In this document: piece after piece, positions 1 to 9,379 of the stretch
Position numbering within the stretch: the first letter of the stretch is position 1
Layout of the letters: the number at the start of each line of letters is the position of its first letter
Assembly (NCBI GenBank): GCA_022843605.1
Contig: JALHNI010000008.1
Location: forward strand, 21,149-85,148
Direction of reading: 5' to 3'
DNA: 64,000 nucleotides
From: Bryobacter sp.
GTDB lineage: Bacteria; Acidobacteriota; Terriglobia; Bryobacterales; Bryobacteraceae
Notes under the pieces: generated by a model
Databases searched by the model: none
What the model was told of the DNA's origin: nothing
The model's input: the letters and a program-made list of their open reading frames with translations, nothing else
Made by a program: the position numbers and the translations under genes

Positions 1-1
1 G

Positions 2-2737
2 AGGGCTTTGAGTACGGGGAACCTGAAGCTAGTCTACCTGCAGGCCTGCGAAAGCGGCGCCCGCGCCGCACAAGCCGCGGAAGGGGCTATGCAAGGGACC
101 GAAATGCGCGAAGCGAGCATGGTGGGCGTGGCGGCGCGCCTGGTGGGCGCCGGGATTCCGGCCGTGGTGGCGATGCAGCAGCCGGTGGAGATGAACGATG
201 CGCGGCTGATGACGCGAGCCTTCTACCAGTCGCTGGTGAAGGACGGGGCGGTGGACGTGGCCGTGAACGCGGGCCGGCAGGCGATCAAAAGCGGCGAGGG
301 AGACCGATGGTCGGTGCCGGCGCTGTACATGCGCTTGCGCGATGGCCGCCTTTGGCACGCTGATCCGTTCCGCGAAGCGCTACGCGGCGAGGTGGCCAAG
401 TGGGAGCGTCTGCACGACATGCGGACGCCAGTGCCCTTGCAAGCCAGCAAAGATCTGGGGGGATCGCGCGCGGTGCGCGGCGGCACTTACGACGTTAACG
501 AGCTGACTCTCTCGCAACTGCGCGAGGGTCAGGCGCGCGTGATCATCGCGGGTAGCCGTGGCGCGGGCAAGACGTCGGTGCTGGATCGCGTGGCCTGGAC
601 GCTGGGCAACGAATTTCTGGAAAAAGATGGAGACTTGTTGCCGATCCGGTTCGCGCTGACGGACTTAGCGGGGCACGCCGACCTGTTGCGTTTCATCGAG
701 CAGCGGCTGCAGACGCAGACCGGATTGAGCTTCGCCTACAGTGACGATCTGATCAATCAGCTGAAAACGCGGAAGCTGGTGTTGATGGTGGATGGCGAGG
801 AAGACGTGGTGCCTGCGCGGCGCGCGGACTTCCTGCAGGCGATGGAGCGCTTGCCAGCCGGAGTCCGCGTGGTGGTGACGGTGGATGAACTCGCTTTGGG
901 CGAGTGGCTTTCCGATAGCGTTCATGGCGGGTTGGCCAAGCAGAAGCCTTGCATCCTGCGCATGGAGCCGATGGAGCGCGCCCTGGTGATGCGTTACCTG
1001 AATGATCTGGAAGCGAAAATCCCGGCCGTGGAAGGGAAGAAGAGCGAGACACTGGCGGAGAAGATCCAGCGCAATCGCTGGTGGGACCTGACGAGCCAGG
1101 CCTGGATGCTGCGGCGGATGATTCGCTATCGCGACGTGGGATTGAACAACCGGGCCGAGCTCTTTAGCCGGGTGACGGCCGAGCGCATGGGGCAACTGGA
1201 ACTCGGCAACGTGACGCCATCCTGCGCCGAACAGGCTTTGGCCGCGATCGCCTGGAAGCTGCAGGAGACGCAGGAAGCCGCGCTTTCCGGCGGCCCGTTG
1301 TACGAAGTATTGGCCGATGCGCGGCGCGGCCGCGAGTTTCCTTTGGCGGAGATCAAGACCGCGCTGATTCGCGATTGCGAAGTGCTGCGCCGCAGCGGCG
1401 AAGAAGGCGTGCGTTTCTCATATGCCGGCTTTCAGGCCTACTACGCAGCGCTTTACCTGCTGCGCGCGCCGGACCGGGAACGCAAGCTGGACGACATTGT
1501 CGCGACCTTGGGTAGTGCGCGGCATTTGCGCCTGTGGGAAGAGACGCTGGTGATTCTGGCGGGCATGATGGACGACTTCGGCAGTGTACTGGTGCGCATT
1601 CTGGCGGGTTCATCGGCGGCCAGCGGGGAACAGGTGTATCTGGCGGCGAAGTGCTCTCTGGAGATCCCCGAGGCGCGGCGGGGGCCGGAGTTGCACGACC
1701 TGCTGGGGCTCCTGCTGGACACGCTCATCTGGCGCTCGCACCCGACCAACGACCGTCCGATCGTCGACCGCAAGAAGGCGATCAAGTGGCTGACGGAGAT
1801 GGAAACCGGGACAGCGCCGGAGCAGGACCGGGCCATTGAGCATTTGGTGAATCTGGCTTGTGACCCGATCAGCAAAGGCTGGGATGGCCAGCCGCGCTAC
1901 GAATTCTCCGGGATCCGGATTGAAGCGCTGAATGTGATGCTGGCGCGGCGTGGGGCGGTGACGAAGTACATTCTGGCGAACCGGAAAGATCTGACGCCGC
2001 TGTTACGGGCTTCGGCGGAGTTGATCGACAACAACAATCCCGCGCCGATGATCCATGTGATGAATCGCGGAAACTCTCACGAGTCGCCGCTGGCGGTTTT
2101 TGCCTTGGGCCTGTCGGGCCGCAGCGACGTGATCGACGTTCTGGCCGAGACGAATCTCCAGGAGGAGATGAATCGCGAAGTGTTGTGGGCGATCGCGGAG
2201 ATGCTGCCGCGGCTGGATCCGGCGCAGACGCTCGACAAAGCCGTACGGCCGTTCTTGAACCGGGAGCCGGACTCGCGGATCGTGTACATGATCAACAAAG
2301 TGGGCCGCGAGCAGAAGGACACCAGTGAATACCTGGAGCGCAGCCTGGCGAGTGGCAAACCCCGGGTGATCGGCCGGGCGATCCGGACGTTGGCGGACTT
2401 GGGCGACACGGCCATGAAGGAGCCGTGCGAGATGATTGTCCGCGCCGACTGGGCGGCGTTGCGTGCCGGCGGCAGGATTGTGCTGCAGAGTGACCCAAAC
2501 TGGGACGATACGCAGTCCTTGCAGCACGCAGCGCTCGAGGGGTTACGTACGGTGGGCGATATAGACACGATCGAAGTGTTGCAGAAGGCTTGGCTGAAGT
2601 TATCGCAAGTGCTCAGCCAGTTGAGTTACGACGTCGCGGAGAGCATTTACTGGCGGCTGACGGAACAGCGAAGCCGCGAGAGCAATCAACCAGAAAGAGG
2701 ACCGCATGCCATTCAAACCCATTCCTGGATCCGATGA
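2..2737 (+). CDS. CHAT protease-NACHT/STAND ATPase with HEAT-like C-terminus (5' partial)
   Basis: The reading frame is open at the window edge, so the true start is upstream; residues here are counted from the TTG at position 8. The first ~120 residues are the end of a CHAT (caspase-like, clan CD) domain: LQACESG carries the expected catalytic Cys14 and is followed by the usual VAARLVGAGIPAVV segment. The catalytic His would lie upstream, out of view. A P-loop NTPase follows, with Walker A GSRGAGKTS (182-190) and a NACHT-style Walker B KLVLMVDGEED (256-266). FSYAGFQAYYAALYLL near residue 470 resembles the NACHT-associated FQEYFAA helix. The remaining ~430 residues are helical and HEAT-like, a plausible sensor. 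Known family role: STAND NTPases oligomerise on sensing a trigger and activate a fused effector. The gene overlaps the next one by 32 bp. The defence role is inferred. Confidence 0.8.
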   Translation, partial: RALSTGNLKLVYLQACESGARAAQAAEGAMQGTEMREASMVGVAARLVGAGIPAVVAMQQPVEMNDARLMTRAFYQSLVKDGAVDVAVNAGRQAIKSGEGDRWSVPALYMRLRDGRLWHADPFREALRGEVAKWERLHDMRTPVPLQASKDLGGSRAVRGGTYDVNELTLSQLREGQARVIIAGSRGAGKTSVLDRVAWTLGNEFLEKDGDLLPIRFALTDLAGHADLLRFIEQRLQTQTGLSFAYSDDLINQLKTRKLVLMVDGEEDVVPARRADFLQAMERLPAGVRVVVTVDELALGEWLSDSVHGGLAKQKPCILRMEPMERALVMRYLNDLEAKIPAVEGKKSETLAEKIQRNRWWDLTSQAWMLRRMIRYRDVGLNNRAELFSRVTAERMGQLELGNVTPSCAEQALAAIAWKLQETQEAALSGGPLYEVLADARRGREFPLAEIKTALIRDCEVLRRSGEEGVRFSYAGFQAYYAALYLLRAPDRERKLDDIVATLGSARHLRLWEETLVILAGMMDDFGSVLVRILAGSSAASGEQVYLAAKCSLEIPEARRGPELHDLLGLLLDTLIWRSHPTNDRPIVDRKKAIKWLTEMETGTAPEQDRAIEHLVNLACDPISKGWDGQPRYEFSGIRIEALNVMLARRGAVTKYILANRKDLTPLLRASAELIDNNNPAPMIHVMNRGNSHESPLAVFALGLSGRSDVIDVLAETNLQEEMNREVLWAIAEMLPRLDPAQTLDKAVRPFLNREPDSRIVYMINKVGREQKDTSEYLERSLASGKPRVIGRAIRTLADLGDTAMKEPCEMIVRADWAALRAGGRIVLQSDPNWDDTQSLQHAALEGLRTVGDIDTIEVLQKAWLKLSQVLSQLSYDVAESIYWRLTEQRSRESNQPERGPHAIQTHSWIR

Positions 2738-4010
2738 ACAATACGCGCTGATCAGCTTTGACGCCAACGGGAACGAGCGGACCGACGAAGTCCCCGGGCT
2801 GTTTTCGCGGGAAGTGCTCGAAAAGGCCAAACGCGAGCAGCCCACCAACATCTTCTTCTTCAGCCATGGCTGGAAGGGTGACATCCCCGCGGCCATTGAC
2901 CAATACAATCGCTGGATTGGGGCGATGGCGGCACGCAAAGCCGACCGGGCCAGGATGGGCCCGAACTTCAAGCCGATGTGGATTGGGCTACATTGGCCCA
3001 GCCTGCCGTTTGGCGAAGAGAATCTGGCGGCGAACAGTTTTGCGACGGACGGGGGAGACGAAATCGCCAAGCTGGTGGACGAAGCGGTGGCGCACTTCGG
3101 GGGCAGTGAGGCGGTCCGGGGGCCGCTGGAGATCATCTTTCAATCGAGCGTCGACGATGCCGGTGCGACCGAGGTGCCGCCCGCGGTCCTAAAGGCCTAT
3201 CAGGAGTTGGCCGACGCGATCGGCTTTAAAGCAGGCGGCGAAGCCGATGGCGCGCCGGATGAAGACGGGGCCCCGCTGGATCCACAGGGGGCGCTGGAGG
3301 CCGCGAACATGACGGGTGCCTCGTTCGGCTTGGGTGACCGGCTGATGAATGGCATTCTGGGCGGCGTGCGTCAGTTGTCGTTCTGGACGATGAAGAAGCG
3401 TGCGCGAACGGTGGGCGAGAACGGGATGCATCGCTTTGTCGCCACGCTGATGAAGACGACCAACGCGAAGATTCACCTGATGGGGCATAGCTTCGGCTGC
3501 ATTGTGACGTCGGGGATTCTGGGCGGCTCGAACGGGCGGACGCCGTTGCCGCGGCCGGTGCACTCGGTGGCGCTGGTGCAGGGGGCGTTCTCACTGTGGG
3601 CTTATGGGGAAGCCGGCAAGGTCCCGAATACGGCGAACCCGGGCTACTTCCACAATGTGATTCCTTCGAAAGGCGTCAGCGGGCCGTTCCTGACGACGCA
3701 GTCGCAGCACGATACGGCGGTGGGGGTTTTCTATCCGGCCGCGGTGTTTCTGGATCGCGATGTGTCGTTCGATCCGGTAAAGCTGCCGAAGTCCGGGGCG
3801 ATTGGCACTTATGGCATTCAGGGAACGGCTAGCGCCGTGGCGGCGAAGTTACTCGACGAAAACAGCGAATACACGTTCGAGGGCGGCCGGATCTATAACC
3901 TGAATTGCGACCAGTTCATTAAGAAGATGGATGGCTCATCGGGGGCCCATAGTGACATTGACGGGCCGCAGGTGGCGCATCTGCTGTGGCAGGCGGCGCT
4001 CGCCTCTTAA
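2706..4010 (+). CDS. alpha/beta hydrolase (lipase/esterase-like) in the CHAT-NACHT operon
   Basis: 434 residues with no signal peptide, so probably cytoplasmic. The alpha/beta-hydrolase pattern is clear: FFFSHGWKGD (50-59) is a typical oxyanion-hole strand, and GHSFG (260-264) is the nucleophile elbow with Ser262. His415 in GAHSDID near the C-terminus is a plausible catalytic His. An acidic Gly/Asp/Pro-rich loop (about 175-195) sits before the nucleophile. The start is set by AAAGAGGA at 2694-2701, four bases before the ATG. It lies inside the end of the CHAT-NACHT gene, so the two are probably translationally coupled. The substrate cannot be told; a membrane lipid or ester is possible. In this context it is a candidate second effector, which is inference. 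Confidence 0.75.
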   Translation: MPFKPIPGSDEQYALISFDANGNERTDEVPGLFSREVLEKAKREQPTNIFFFSHGWKGDIPAAIDQYNRWIGAMAARKADRARMGPNFKPMWIGLHWPSLPFGEENLAANSFATDGGDEIAKLVDEAVAHFGGSEAVRGPLEIIFQSSVDDAGATEVPPAVLKAYQELADAIGFKAGGEADGAPDEDGAPLDPQGALEAANMTGASFGLGDRLMNGILGGVRQLSFWTMKKRARTVGENGMHRFVATLMKTTNAKIHLMGHSFGCIVTSGILGGSNGRTPLPRPVHSVALVQGAFSLWAYGEAGKVPNTANPGYFHNVIPSKGVSGPFLTTQSQHDTAVGVFYPAAVFLDRDVSFDPVKLPKSGAIGTYGIQGTASAVAAKLLDENSEYTFEGGRIYNLNCDQFIKKMDGSSGAHSDIDGPQVAHLLWQAALAS

Positions 4011-4037
4011 GCCGCCCTTTGGGGCGAAGGAGTAACC

Positions 4038-5462
4038 GTGGCGGAATTTGAAGACGAAACGATGCCGCTGCCCTTCGGCGTAACGTCGAAGGGCCAGCCG
4101 CTGAACGAGCTGCAGCCGGCCGACGTCCTGCACATTGAGGAAGCTTCGGCGGCCGCGCGGGATCGGGCGCGGGCCAAGCAATTGCTGGCGTTTGCCGAAG
4201 GGGTCGATCCGCTGGACCTGCGGAGCGCGGGATGGGGGATCGTGTTCGCCCGCGATCCCGATCCGGCGTTGAAAGAGGCGTTGCAGCCCTTGATGGAGCA
4301 TCGCCGCAAGCAGGTGAACGACGAGGCCTTGTTCAAGGTGTTCGATGATGCGCGCGGGGTCCGAAGCGGCGAATCGGCGCGGGGCTTTGTCACTCGTCAC
4401 GGGACCGACTTCATGGAGGTGGAGCCCTCGAACGGCGTCCCGCTTTATTTGCTGTTGGTCGGTTCGCCGGAACAAATCCCGTTCGACTTTCAGTACGCGC
4501 TGGATAGCTACTGGAACGTGGGCCGGCTCGACTTCGATCGGCCGGCGGACTATGCGGAGTATGCGCAGCATGTGATCGCCTACGAGACGGCCGCCACAGT
4601 GTCGACCCGGAAGAAGGCTGTGCTATGGAATGTGAAGAATCCGGGGGACCAGGCGACGGGGCTTCTGCACAATCTGGTGGCCAAGCCGCTAGTGGAGGGG
4701 CAGGGAACGAACAAGCCGATCGGCACGAAGTCCGGCTTCGCGGTGCAGGCCTTATTGGCCGATGCGGCCAGCAAAGGGGCGCTGTTGGACGTGCTGCGCG
4801 GCCCGGAGACGCCGGCCTTGCTCTTTACCGGCTCACACGGCGTAGCGTTTCCAGATGCCGATGAAGCGACACGGCGCGAGGGGCAGGGCGCGCTACTGGC
4901 GCAGGCCTGGTCACGCGGCGGACCAATGCTGGCGGATCATTACATCACCGGTGCGGAGGTGCTGGCCGAGGCAAATGTCACCGGCATGATCCATTTCCTG
5001 TTCGCCTGCTACGGCGGAGGCTGCCCGGCGGTGGACAACTATCAACGCAACGCCGAAGGCCAGCCGGTGCCGCTGATGGAGAAGCCGGTGGTGGCTCGCT
5101 TGCCCCAGGCGATGCTGCGGCGCGGTGCCCTGGCGGTACTGGCGCATGTGGACCGGGCCTGGAGCTACGGCTTCCAGTCGCCCACTGGACGAGGGCAGTA
5201 TCAGGGCTTTCGCTCGGTGATCGACCGGATCCTGAATGGCGAGCCGATCGGGCAGGCGACGGATTCCTTCAACCAGCGCTGGGGAGCGCTTTCCAACGAG
5301 CTGCTGGACCTCACCCGCCGTCGCGATGACGGGGATCCGATTCCGGCTACGGTGCTCGCAAACCGTTGGGTGGCGCGCAACGATGCACGCAACTACATGA
5401 TCCTGGGCGACCCGGCGGTGAGGCTGCGGGTGGACGCGATGCACTCGGCCGAAGGGCCATAG
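4038..5462 (+). CDS. clan-CD cysteine peptidase-like protein (C25/CHAT/caspase-like)
   Basis: 474 residues with a GTG start and a strong AAGGAG seven bases upstream. The central part shows the clan-CD dyad: LLFTGSHGVA supplies His267 after a hydrophobic strand, and HFLFACYGGGCP supplies Cys324. A C25/CHAT-like segment follows, LPQAMLRRGALAVLAHVD (355-372), where the chain returns to the core sheet. No secretion signal is visible, unlike gingipain-type C25 proteases. It follows the alpha/beta hydrolase by 27 bp on the same strand. Two different clan-CD domains in one operon (here and in the CHAT-NACHT gene) recall protease cascades in which one peptidase activates another. That is inference; a stand-alone housekeeping peptidase is the alternative. 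Confidence 0.72.
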   Translation: MAEFEDETMPLPFGVTSKGQPLNELQPADVLHIEEASAAARDRARAKQLLAFAEGVDPLDLRSAGWGIVFARDPDPALKEALQPLMEHRRKQVNDEALFKVFDDARGVRSGESARGFVTRHGTDFMEVEPSNGVPLYLLLVGSPEQIPFDFQYALDSYWNVGRLDFDRPADYAEYAQHVIAYETAATVSTRKKAVLWNVKNPGDQATGLLHNLVAKPLVEGQGTNKPIGTKSGFAVQALLADAASKGALLDVLRGPETPALLFTGSHGVAFPDADEATRREGQGALLAQAWSRGGPMLADHYITGAEVLAEANVTGMIHFLFACYGGGCPAVDNYQRNAEGQPVPLMEKPVVARLPQAMLRRGALAVLAHVDRAWSYGFQSPTGRGQYQGFRSVIDRILNGEPIGQATDSFNQRWGALSNELLDLTRRRDDGDPIPATVLANRWVARNDARNYMILGDPAVRLRVDAMHSAEGP

Positions 5463-5466
5463 CCGA

Positions 5467-5472
5467 TATAAT
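5467..5472 (+). promoter_or_regulatory. -10 box TATAAT before the DUF1080 gene
   Basis: A perfect TATAAT lies 9 nt before the ATG at 5482, immediately after the stop of the peptidase gene. No good -35 hexamer is visible at the expected distance. The very short leader suggests a leaderless or near-leaderless transcript and marks the end of the upstream operon. Confidence 0.5.
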
Positions 5473-5481
5473 ACGGCGGAC

Positions 5482-6996
5482 ATGAAACTGACGCTCGGCC
5501 TGCTCCTCGCGATGACTCTTTCCGCCCAACAGGCGGCCGATTGGCTGGAGTTGTTCAACGGCAAGAACCTGGACGGTTGGGTAGTGAAGATCGCCGGCCA
5601 CGAGCTAGGCGATAACTACGGCCGGACGTTCCGGGCGGAAGACGGCGCGATCAAGGTCGCTTATGACCAATACACGGACTTCGGCAATCGCTTCTCGCAC
5701 CTCTTTTATAAGCAGAAGTTCTCGCACTACCGGCTCTCTCTGGAGTACCGGATCACCGGCCAGCAGATGAAGGGCGCACCGGGCTATGCGCGCCTGAATA
5801 GCGGGGTGATGATCCATTCGCAAGCTCCCGAGACGATCCTGAAGAATCAGGACTGGCCGATTTCGGTGGAAGCGCAGTTTCTCAGCAACGACGGCGAACT
5901 GAAACGCCCCACAATGAACGTCTGCACGCCAGGCACAGAGATCTTCATGAAGGGGCAGATGGTGAAGGCGCACTGCACGAACTCCACTTCCAAGATCTAC
6001 CGGGGCGAGGATTGGCTGAAGGTGGAGGTGGAAGTGCTAGGCGGCGAGCGGGTGCGGCACTTCATCGACGGCCAGGTGGTGCTGCAGTATGAGACGCCGC
6101 AGATCGGTGGCGGCGTGGCCAATGGCTTCGACCCGGCGATCAAGCAGGACGGCAAGTTACTCACCGAAGGCTACATTGGCTTGCAGAGCGAGAGCCAGCC
6201 GGTAGAATTTCGTAACATCCGGCTACTGAATTTGTCGGGTTGCATGGATCCGCGCAGCCCGCGCTTCAAGCCCTACTTTGTGCATCGCGACGATACGCAG
6301 TGCGCTCCGGCGGCGCGGGGGCCGGGCATCTATCCGCAATACGAGCCCGACGACAGCTCGGGCTTCGTGTCGATCTTCGATGGCAAGACGCTCAACGGTT
6401 GGGATGGCGATACGACGTTCTGGCGCGTGGAGAACGGCGAGATCGTCGGCGAGACGACGCCGGAGAAGGTGGTGAAGGTGAATAACTTTCTCATCTGGCG
6501 TGGCGGCAAGGTGAAGGACTTCGAGTTAAAGGTGGAATTCAAGCTGAGCGGCACCAACAGCGGGATTCAGTATCGCAGTGTCGAGTTGCCAGAAGTAGGT
6601 AAGTGGGTATTGAAGGGCTATCAGGCTGATCTCGACATCGGCAACGGCTATACGGGTAATCTGCATGAGGAACGCGGCCGCATGCCGGGCCATGTGGTGC
6701 TGGCGCGGCGCGGTGACGTCACGCGGATCACGGAGGGGCCGAAGTACAAGGTGCTGGCTACCCTCGGCGACAACCGGATGCTGCGCGGGGTGGTGAACGT
6801 GCAGGGGTGGAATCAGTATCACATCATTGCCCGCGGACCGGTGATGCTACAGATTCTGAACGGCCAGCTCGTCAGCGCGACGATCGACGAGGACACGAAG
6901 AATTTCGTGCCCGAAGGCTTACTCGGCTTCCAGATGCACGTCGGGCCGCCGTTCCGGGTGGCTTACCGGAACATTCTCTATCGAAAGCTGAACTAA
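5482..6996 (+). CDS. secreted protein with two DUF1080 (3-keto-disaccharide hydrolase-like) domains
   Basis: 504 residues with an N-terminal signal peptide (MKLTLGLLLAMTLSAQQ). Two DUF1080-type concanavalin-like domains occur in tandem. The first starts at WLELFNGKNLDGW (about 21-33) and the second at FVSIFDGKTLNGWDGD (about 295-310); both carry the typical LFNGKxLxGW opening. The second contains the usual NSGIQYRS strand and ends with PFRVAYRNILYRKL. The family acts outside the cytoplasm on sugars, including 3-keto-glucosides, or binds carbohydrate. Its own TATAAT lies directly upstream and the gene converges on the PQQ dehydrogenase. Actual enzyme activity is not shown by the sequence. Confidence 0.85.
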   Translation: MKLTLGLLLAMTLSAQQAADWLELFNGKNLDGWVVKIAGHELGDNYGRTFRAEDGAIKVAYDQYTDFGNRFSHLFYKQKFSHYRLSLEYRITGQQMKGAPGYARLNSGVMIHSQAPETILKNQDWPISVEAQFLSNDGELKRPTMNVCTPGTEIFMKGQMVKAHCTNSTSKIYRGEDWLKVEVEVLGGERVRHFIDGQVVLQYETPQIGGGVANGFDPAIKQDGKLLTEGYIGLQSESQPVEFRNIRLLNLSGCMDPRSPRFKPYFVHRDDTQCAPAARGPGIYPQYEPDDSSGFVSIFDGKTLNGWDGDTTFWRVENGEIVGETTPEKVVKVNNFLIWRGGKVKDFELKVEFKLSGTNSGIQYRSVELPEVGKWVLKGYQADLDIGNGYTGNLHEERGRMPGHVVLARRGDVTRITEGPKYKVLATLGDNRMLRGVVNVQGWNQYHIIARGPVMLQILNGQLVSATIDEDTKNFVPEGLLGFQMHVGPPFRVAYRNILYRKLN

Positions 6997-8600
6997 GGCA
7001 GGCTAAAAGCAAAGATACCGCTGCCAGCGGGCATGACGATCATCTGTTTGCCGTTCACGCTGTAGGTCATCGGATTGCTGGCCATCGTGCCGCCCAGGTT
7101 GATGCGCCAAAGCTCCTTGCCGTTCTCAGCATCCAGCGCGAAGAAGTAGCTTTCCATGGCGATCTTCTCCCGGCTGATCCAGCCGCCGGTACTCCCGAAA
7201 AGGACCTTGCCCGCCGTGGTGAGCACGCCGGACCAAGGCTTGGTGTGCATCTTGTGCTCCCAGACGCGTTCGCCCGTCTTCGGGTTCAGAGCTCGAATCG
7301 CACCCCAGCCGGGTTCTTCGGGAAGGTCGATCTCCGGCACGCTGCCAATGAAGCGATTGCCCGGAATGTACTCCGCATCGCCCTTGCGGTAGAGGCCCTT
7401 GTTCTCCCAGGCCGTCAGGTAAAAGAGTCCGGTTTGAGGGCTATACGAAGGCGAATACCAGTTAGTGGCACCTTGCACGCCGGGCCACAGATAAGTGCCT
7501 TCGGGTGACGGATCAATATTCGGTTTCCGGATCGGCCGACCCTGAGCGGTGAAGCCGGCGTTCCAGGTTTGGGTTGCGAAGGCTTTACCGAGGAGGAACT
7601 CACCGGTGGTGCGGTCCAACACGTAGAAGAAGCCTCCCCGGTGCGCCCAATAGACCAGCTTGCGGGGCTTGCCCTGCCACTCGCCATCGACCAAAACAGG
7701 AACCTGGACGGCGTCCCAATCGTGGACGTCGTGGGGCACGAACTGGTAGTGCCATTTGAGCTTGCCGGTATCGGCGTCGAGGGCAATGGCGGAATCCGAG
7801 TAAAGGTTGTCGCCGGGGCGGACATCGCCGTTCCAATCGGGCGAGGGATTACCCACGCCCCAAATGATCAGGTTCTGTTCGGGGTCATAGGCGCCAGTGA
7901 CCCAGGTGGGCCCACCTCCGTGCTTCCAGGCGTCGCCGCTCCAGGTCTGGCTGCCGGGCTGTCCGGGCTCGGGGATGGTCCAGAAGCGCCAGCGGCGCTG
8001 GCCGGTCTTGAGATCGTAGGCATCGAGGAAGCCGCGAATTCCATACTCGCCACCGGCGACTCCGGTGATCACCATGTCCTTCACGATCAGCGGCGCGCCG
8101 GTGAGGCTATAGCCGTTCTTCGCCTCGGCGACCGGCACGTCCCACAACACGGCGCCGGTTTTAGCGTGCAGGGCCACCAAGTGAGCATCGACGGTACCGA
8201 TAAAGACGCGATCGCCCACCACGGCTACACCGCGGTTTACCTGTCCGCAGCAGACGTTAATCTTTTCCGGCAGACTGCGGCGATAGCGCCAATAGGGCCG
8301 GCCGGTGGCGGCATCGAGCGCTACAACGTTCGAAGGCGGTTCGCTCAGGTACATGACGCCATCGACCACCAGCGGCGTCGTTTCGATCCGTTCCGTGACG
8401 GGCATCTGGTAGACCCAGGCCACCTTCAGCTTGTCAACGGTCGTGCGGTTCACCTGGTCGAGCAGGCTGTGGCGCCAGCCACGGTAGGAGCCGGAGTAAG
8501 TGGTCCAATTATGCGGTTCAGCATCGGATTTCAGCAGGCGTTCCGGGGTCAATTGTGCCCAAGCCGTAAACGCAAGCAGGAGTAATAACAGGCTTCTCAT
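6993..8600 (-). CDS. PQQ-dependent alcohol dehydrogenase-like quinoprotein
   Basis: 535 residues from the ATG at 8600, with a signal peptide (MRSLLLLLLAFTAWAQ), so periplasmic. The protein is an eight-bladed quinoprotein propeller with repeated W-motif docking segments such as LDAATGRPYWRY and LDADTGKLKWHYQF. VCCGQVNRG holds the adjacent Cys117-Cys118 pair typical of the vicinal disulfide at the PQQ site. PHDVHDWD is also typical of PQQ alcohol dehydrogenases. No heme domain is fused; the electron acceptor is probably the diheme cytochrome encoded just upstream. I chose this start because its ATG overlaps the upstream stop in ATGA, preceded by GGAGG at 8606-8610; a longer frame upstream lacks these signals. 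The substrate is unknown. Confidence 0.9.
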   Translation of the reverse strand: MRSLLLLLLAFTAWAQLTPERLLKSDAEPHNWTTYSGSYRGWRHSLLDQVNRTTVDKLKVAWVYQMPVTERIETTPLVVDGVMYLSEPPSNVVALDAATGRPYWRYRRSLPEKINVCCGQVNRGVAVVGDRVFIGTVDAHLVALHAKTGAVLWDVPVAEAKNGYSLTGAPLIVKDMVITGVAGGEYGIRGFLDAYDLKTGQRRWRFWTIPEPGQPGSQTWSGDAWKHGGGPTWVTGAYDPEQNLIIWGVGNPSPDWNGDVRPGDNLYSDSAIALDADTGKLKWHYQFVPHDVHDWDAVQVPVLVDGEWQGKPRKLVYWAHRGGFFYVLDRTTGEFLLGKAFATQTWNAGFTAQGRPIRKPNIDPSPEGTYLWPGVQGATNWYSPSYSPQTGLFYLTAWENKGLYRKGDAEYIPGNRFIGSVPEIDLPEEPGWGAIRALNPKTGERVWEHKMHTKPWSGVLTTAGKVLFGSTGGWISREKIAMESYFFALDAENGKELWRINLGGTMASNPMTYSVNGKQMIVMPAGSGIFAFSLP

Positions 8601-9367
8601 TCGACCCTCCGCGGCCGCTGCAGCGACCATAAATAAGCCACCAGATCCTGAAGTTCCGCTTCCTGTAACTTGCCCTGATAGGAGGGCATGGCGGAGGTCT
8701 TCTGCACCACGTACCTGCGGAAGTCACGCTTGGGCAGCGTAAGCAGGCCGTTGGCCGGATGCAGCAGTTGCACGTAGTAAGTATCTTCGTTGAGCAGTAC
8801 GCCCCGGTACGGCGTGCCATTTTCGAGCACGATGTCGGCCTGCCAGTAGGCTGGGTCCACCAGGGCGTTAGGCTCAAGGATCGCCCTGCGCAACTGCTCC
8901 GTGGGCCGCTGCGAGCCAATGTAGCTGAGGTCCGGTCCACTCACTCCGCCGGTGCCGCGTACGAGATGGCAGTTGGCGCAGCCGCGGGAGGCGAAGAGCA
9001 TTCCGCCTCGCGTGGCATTGCCTTCCGGGGGCTTGGCCGAGCCCTTGGTGGCGAGGGTGCGGACGTAGGCGATGACTTGCCAGATTTGGTCAGCCGAGAA
9101 GAACTGGCCCGGCATGGCGGTGCCTTCGATGCCGTCCGAAACATTCTTGAGCAAAGCGGCGTCGCTGGAGCCGTGGAAGAAGACGCCGGTGGTGAGGTCC
9201 GGACCTTTCCCGCCCTGACCGGTCATCCCATGGCAATCGGCGCAGTGCGAGCGATAGATGCGCGCGCCTGCGGCAACATCGGCCGTTGTGGTGTGCGGGT
9301 TCCGGAGACTGGCGTTCTGCGCCAGCGCCGAAGTGGCAAGTAGCCATACGACGGTGTAGATACTCAC
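8597..9367 (-). CDS. diheme cytochrome c, partner of the PQQ dehydrogenase
   Basis: 256 residues from a GTG at 9367, with AAGGAT (complement of 9373-9378) and a signal peptide (VSIYTVVWLLATSALAQ). Two c-type heme sites are seen: CADCH (42-46) and CANCH (130-134). A methionine ligand for the first heme may be in TAMPGQ (about 84-89). After the second heme the chain continues for about 120 residues with SAMPSYQGKL near the end, typical of the second axial ligand. The stop overlaps the start of the quinoprotein gene by 4 bp, so the two products are probably made in fixed ratio. Role: periplasmic electron transfer from PQQH2 to the respiratory chain. Confidence 0.9.
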   Translation of the reverse strand: MSIYTVVWLLATSALAQNASLRNPHTTTADVAAGARIYRSHCADCHGMTGQGGKGPDLTTGVFFHGSSDAALLKNVSDGIEGTAMPGQFFSADQIWQVIAYVRTLATKGSAKPPEGNATRGGMLFASRGCANCHLVRGTGGVSGPDLSYIGSQRPTEQLRRAILEPNALVDPAYWQADIVLENGTPYRGVLLNEDTYYVQLLHPANGLLTLPKRDFRRYVVQKTSAMPSYQGKLQEAELQDLVAYLWSLQRPRRVE

Positions 9368-9379
9368 GCGGATATCCTT

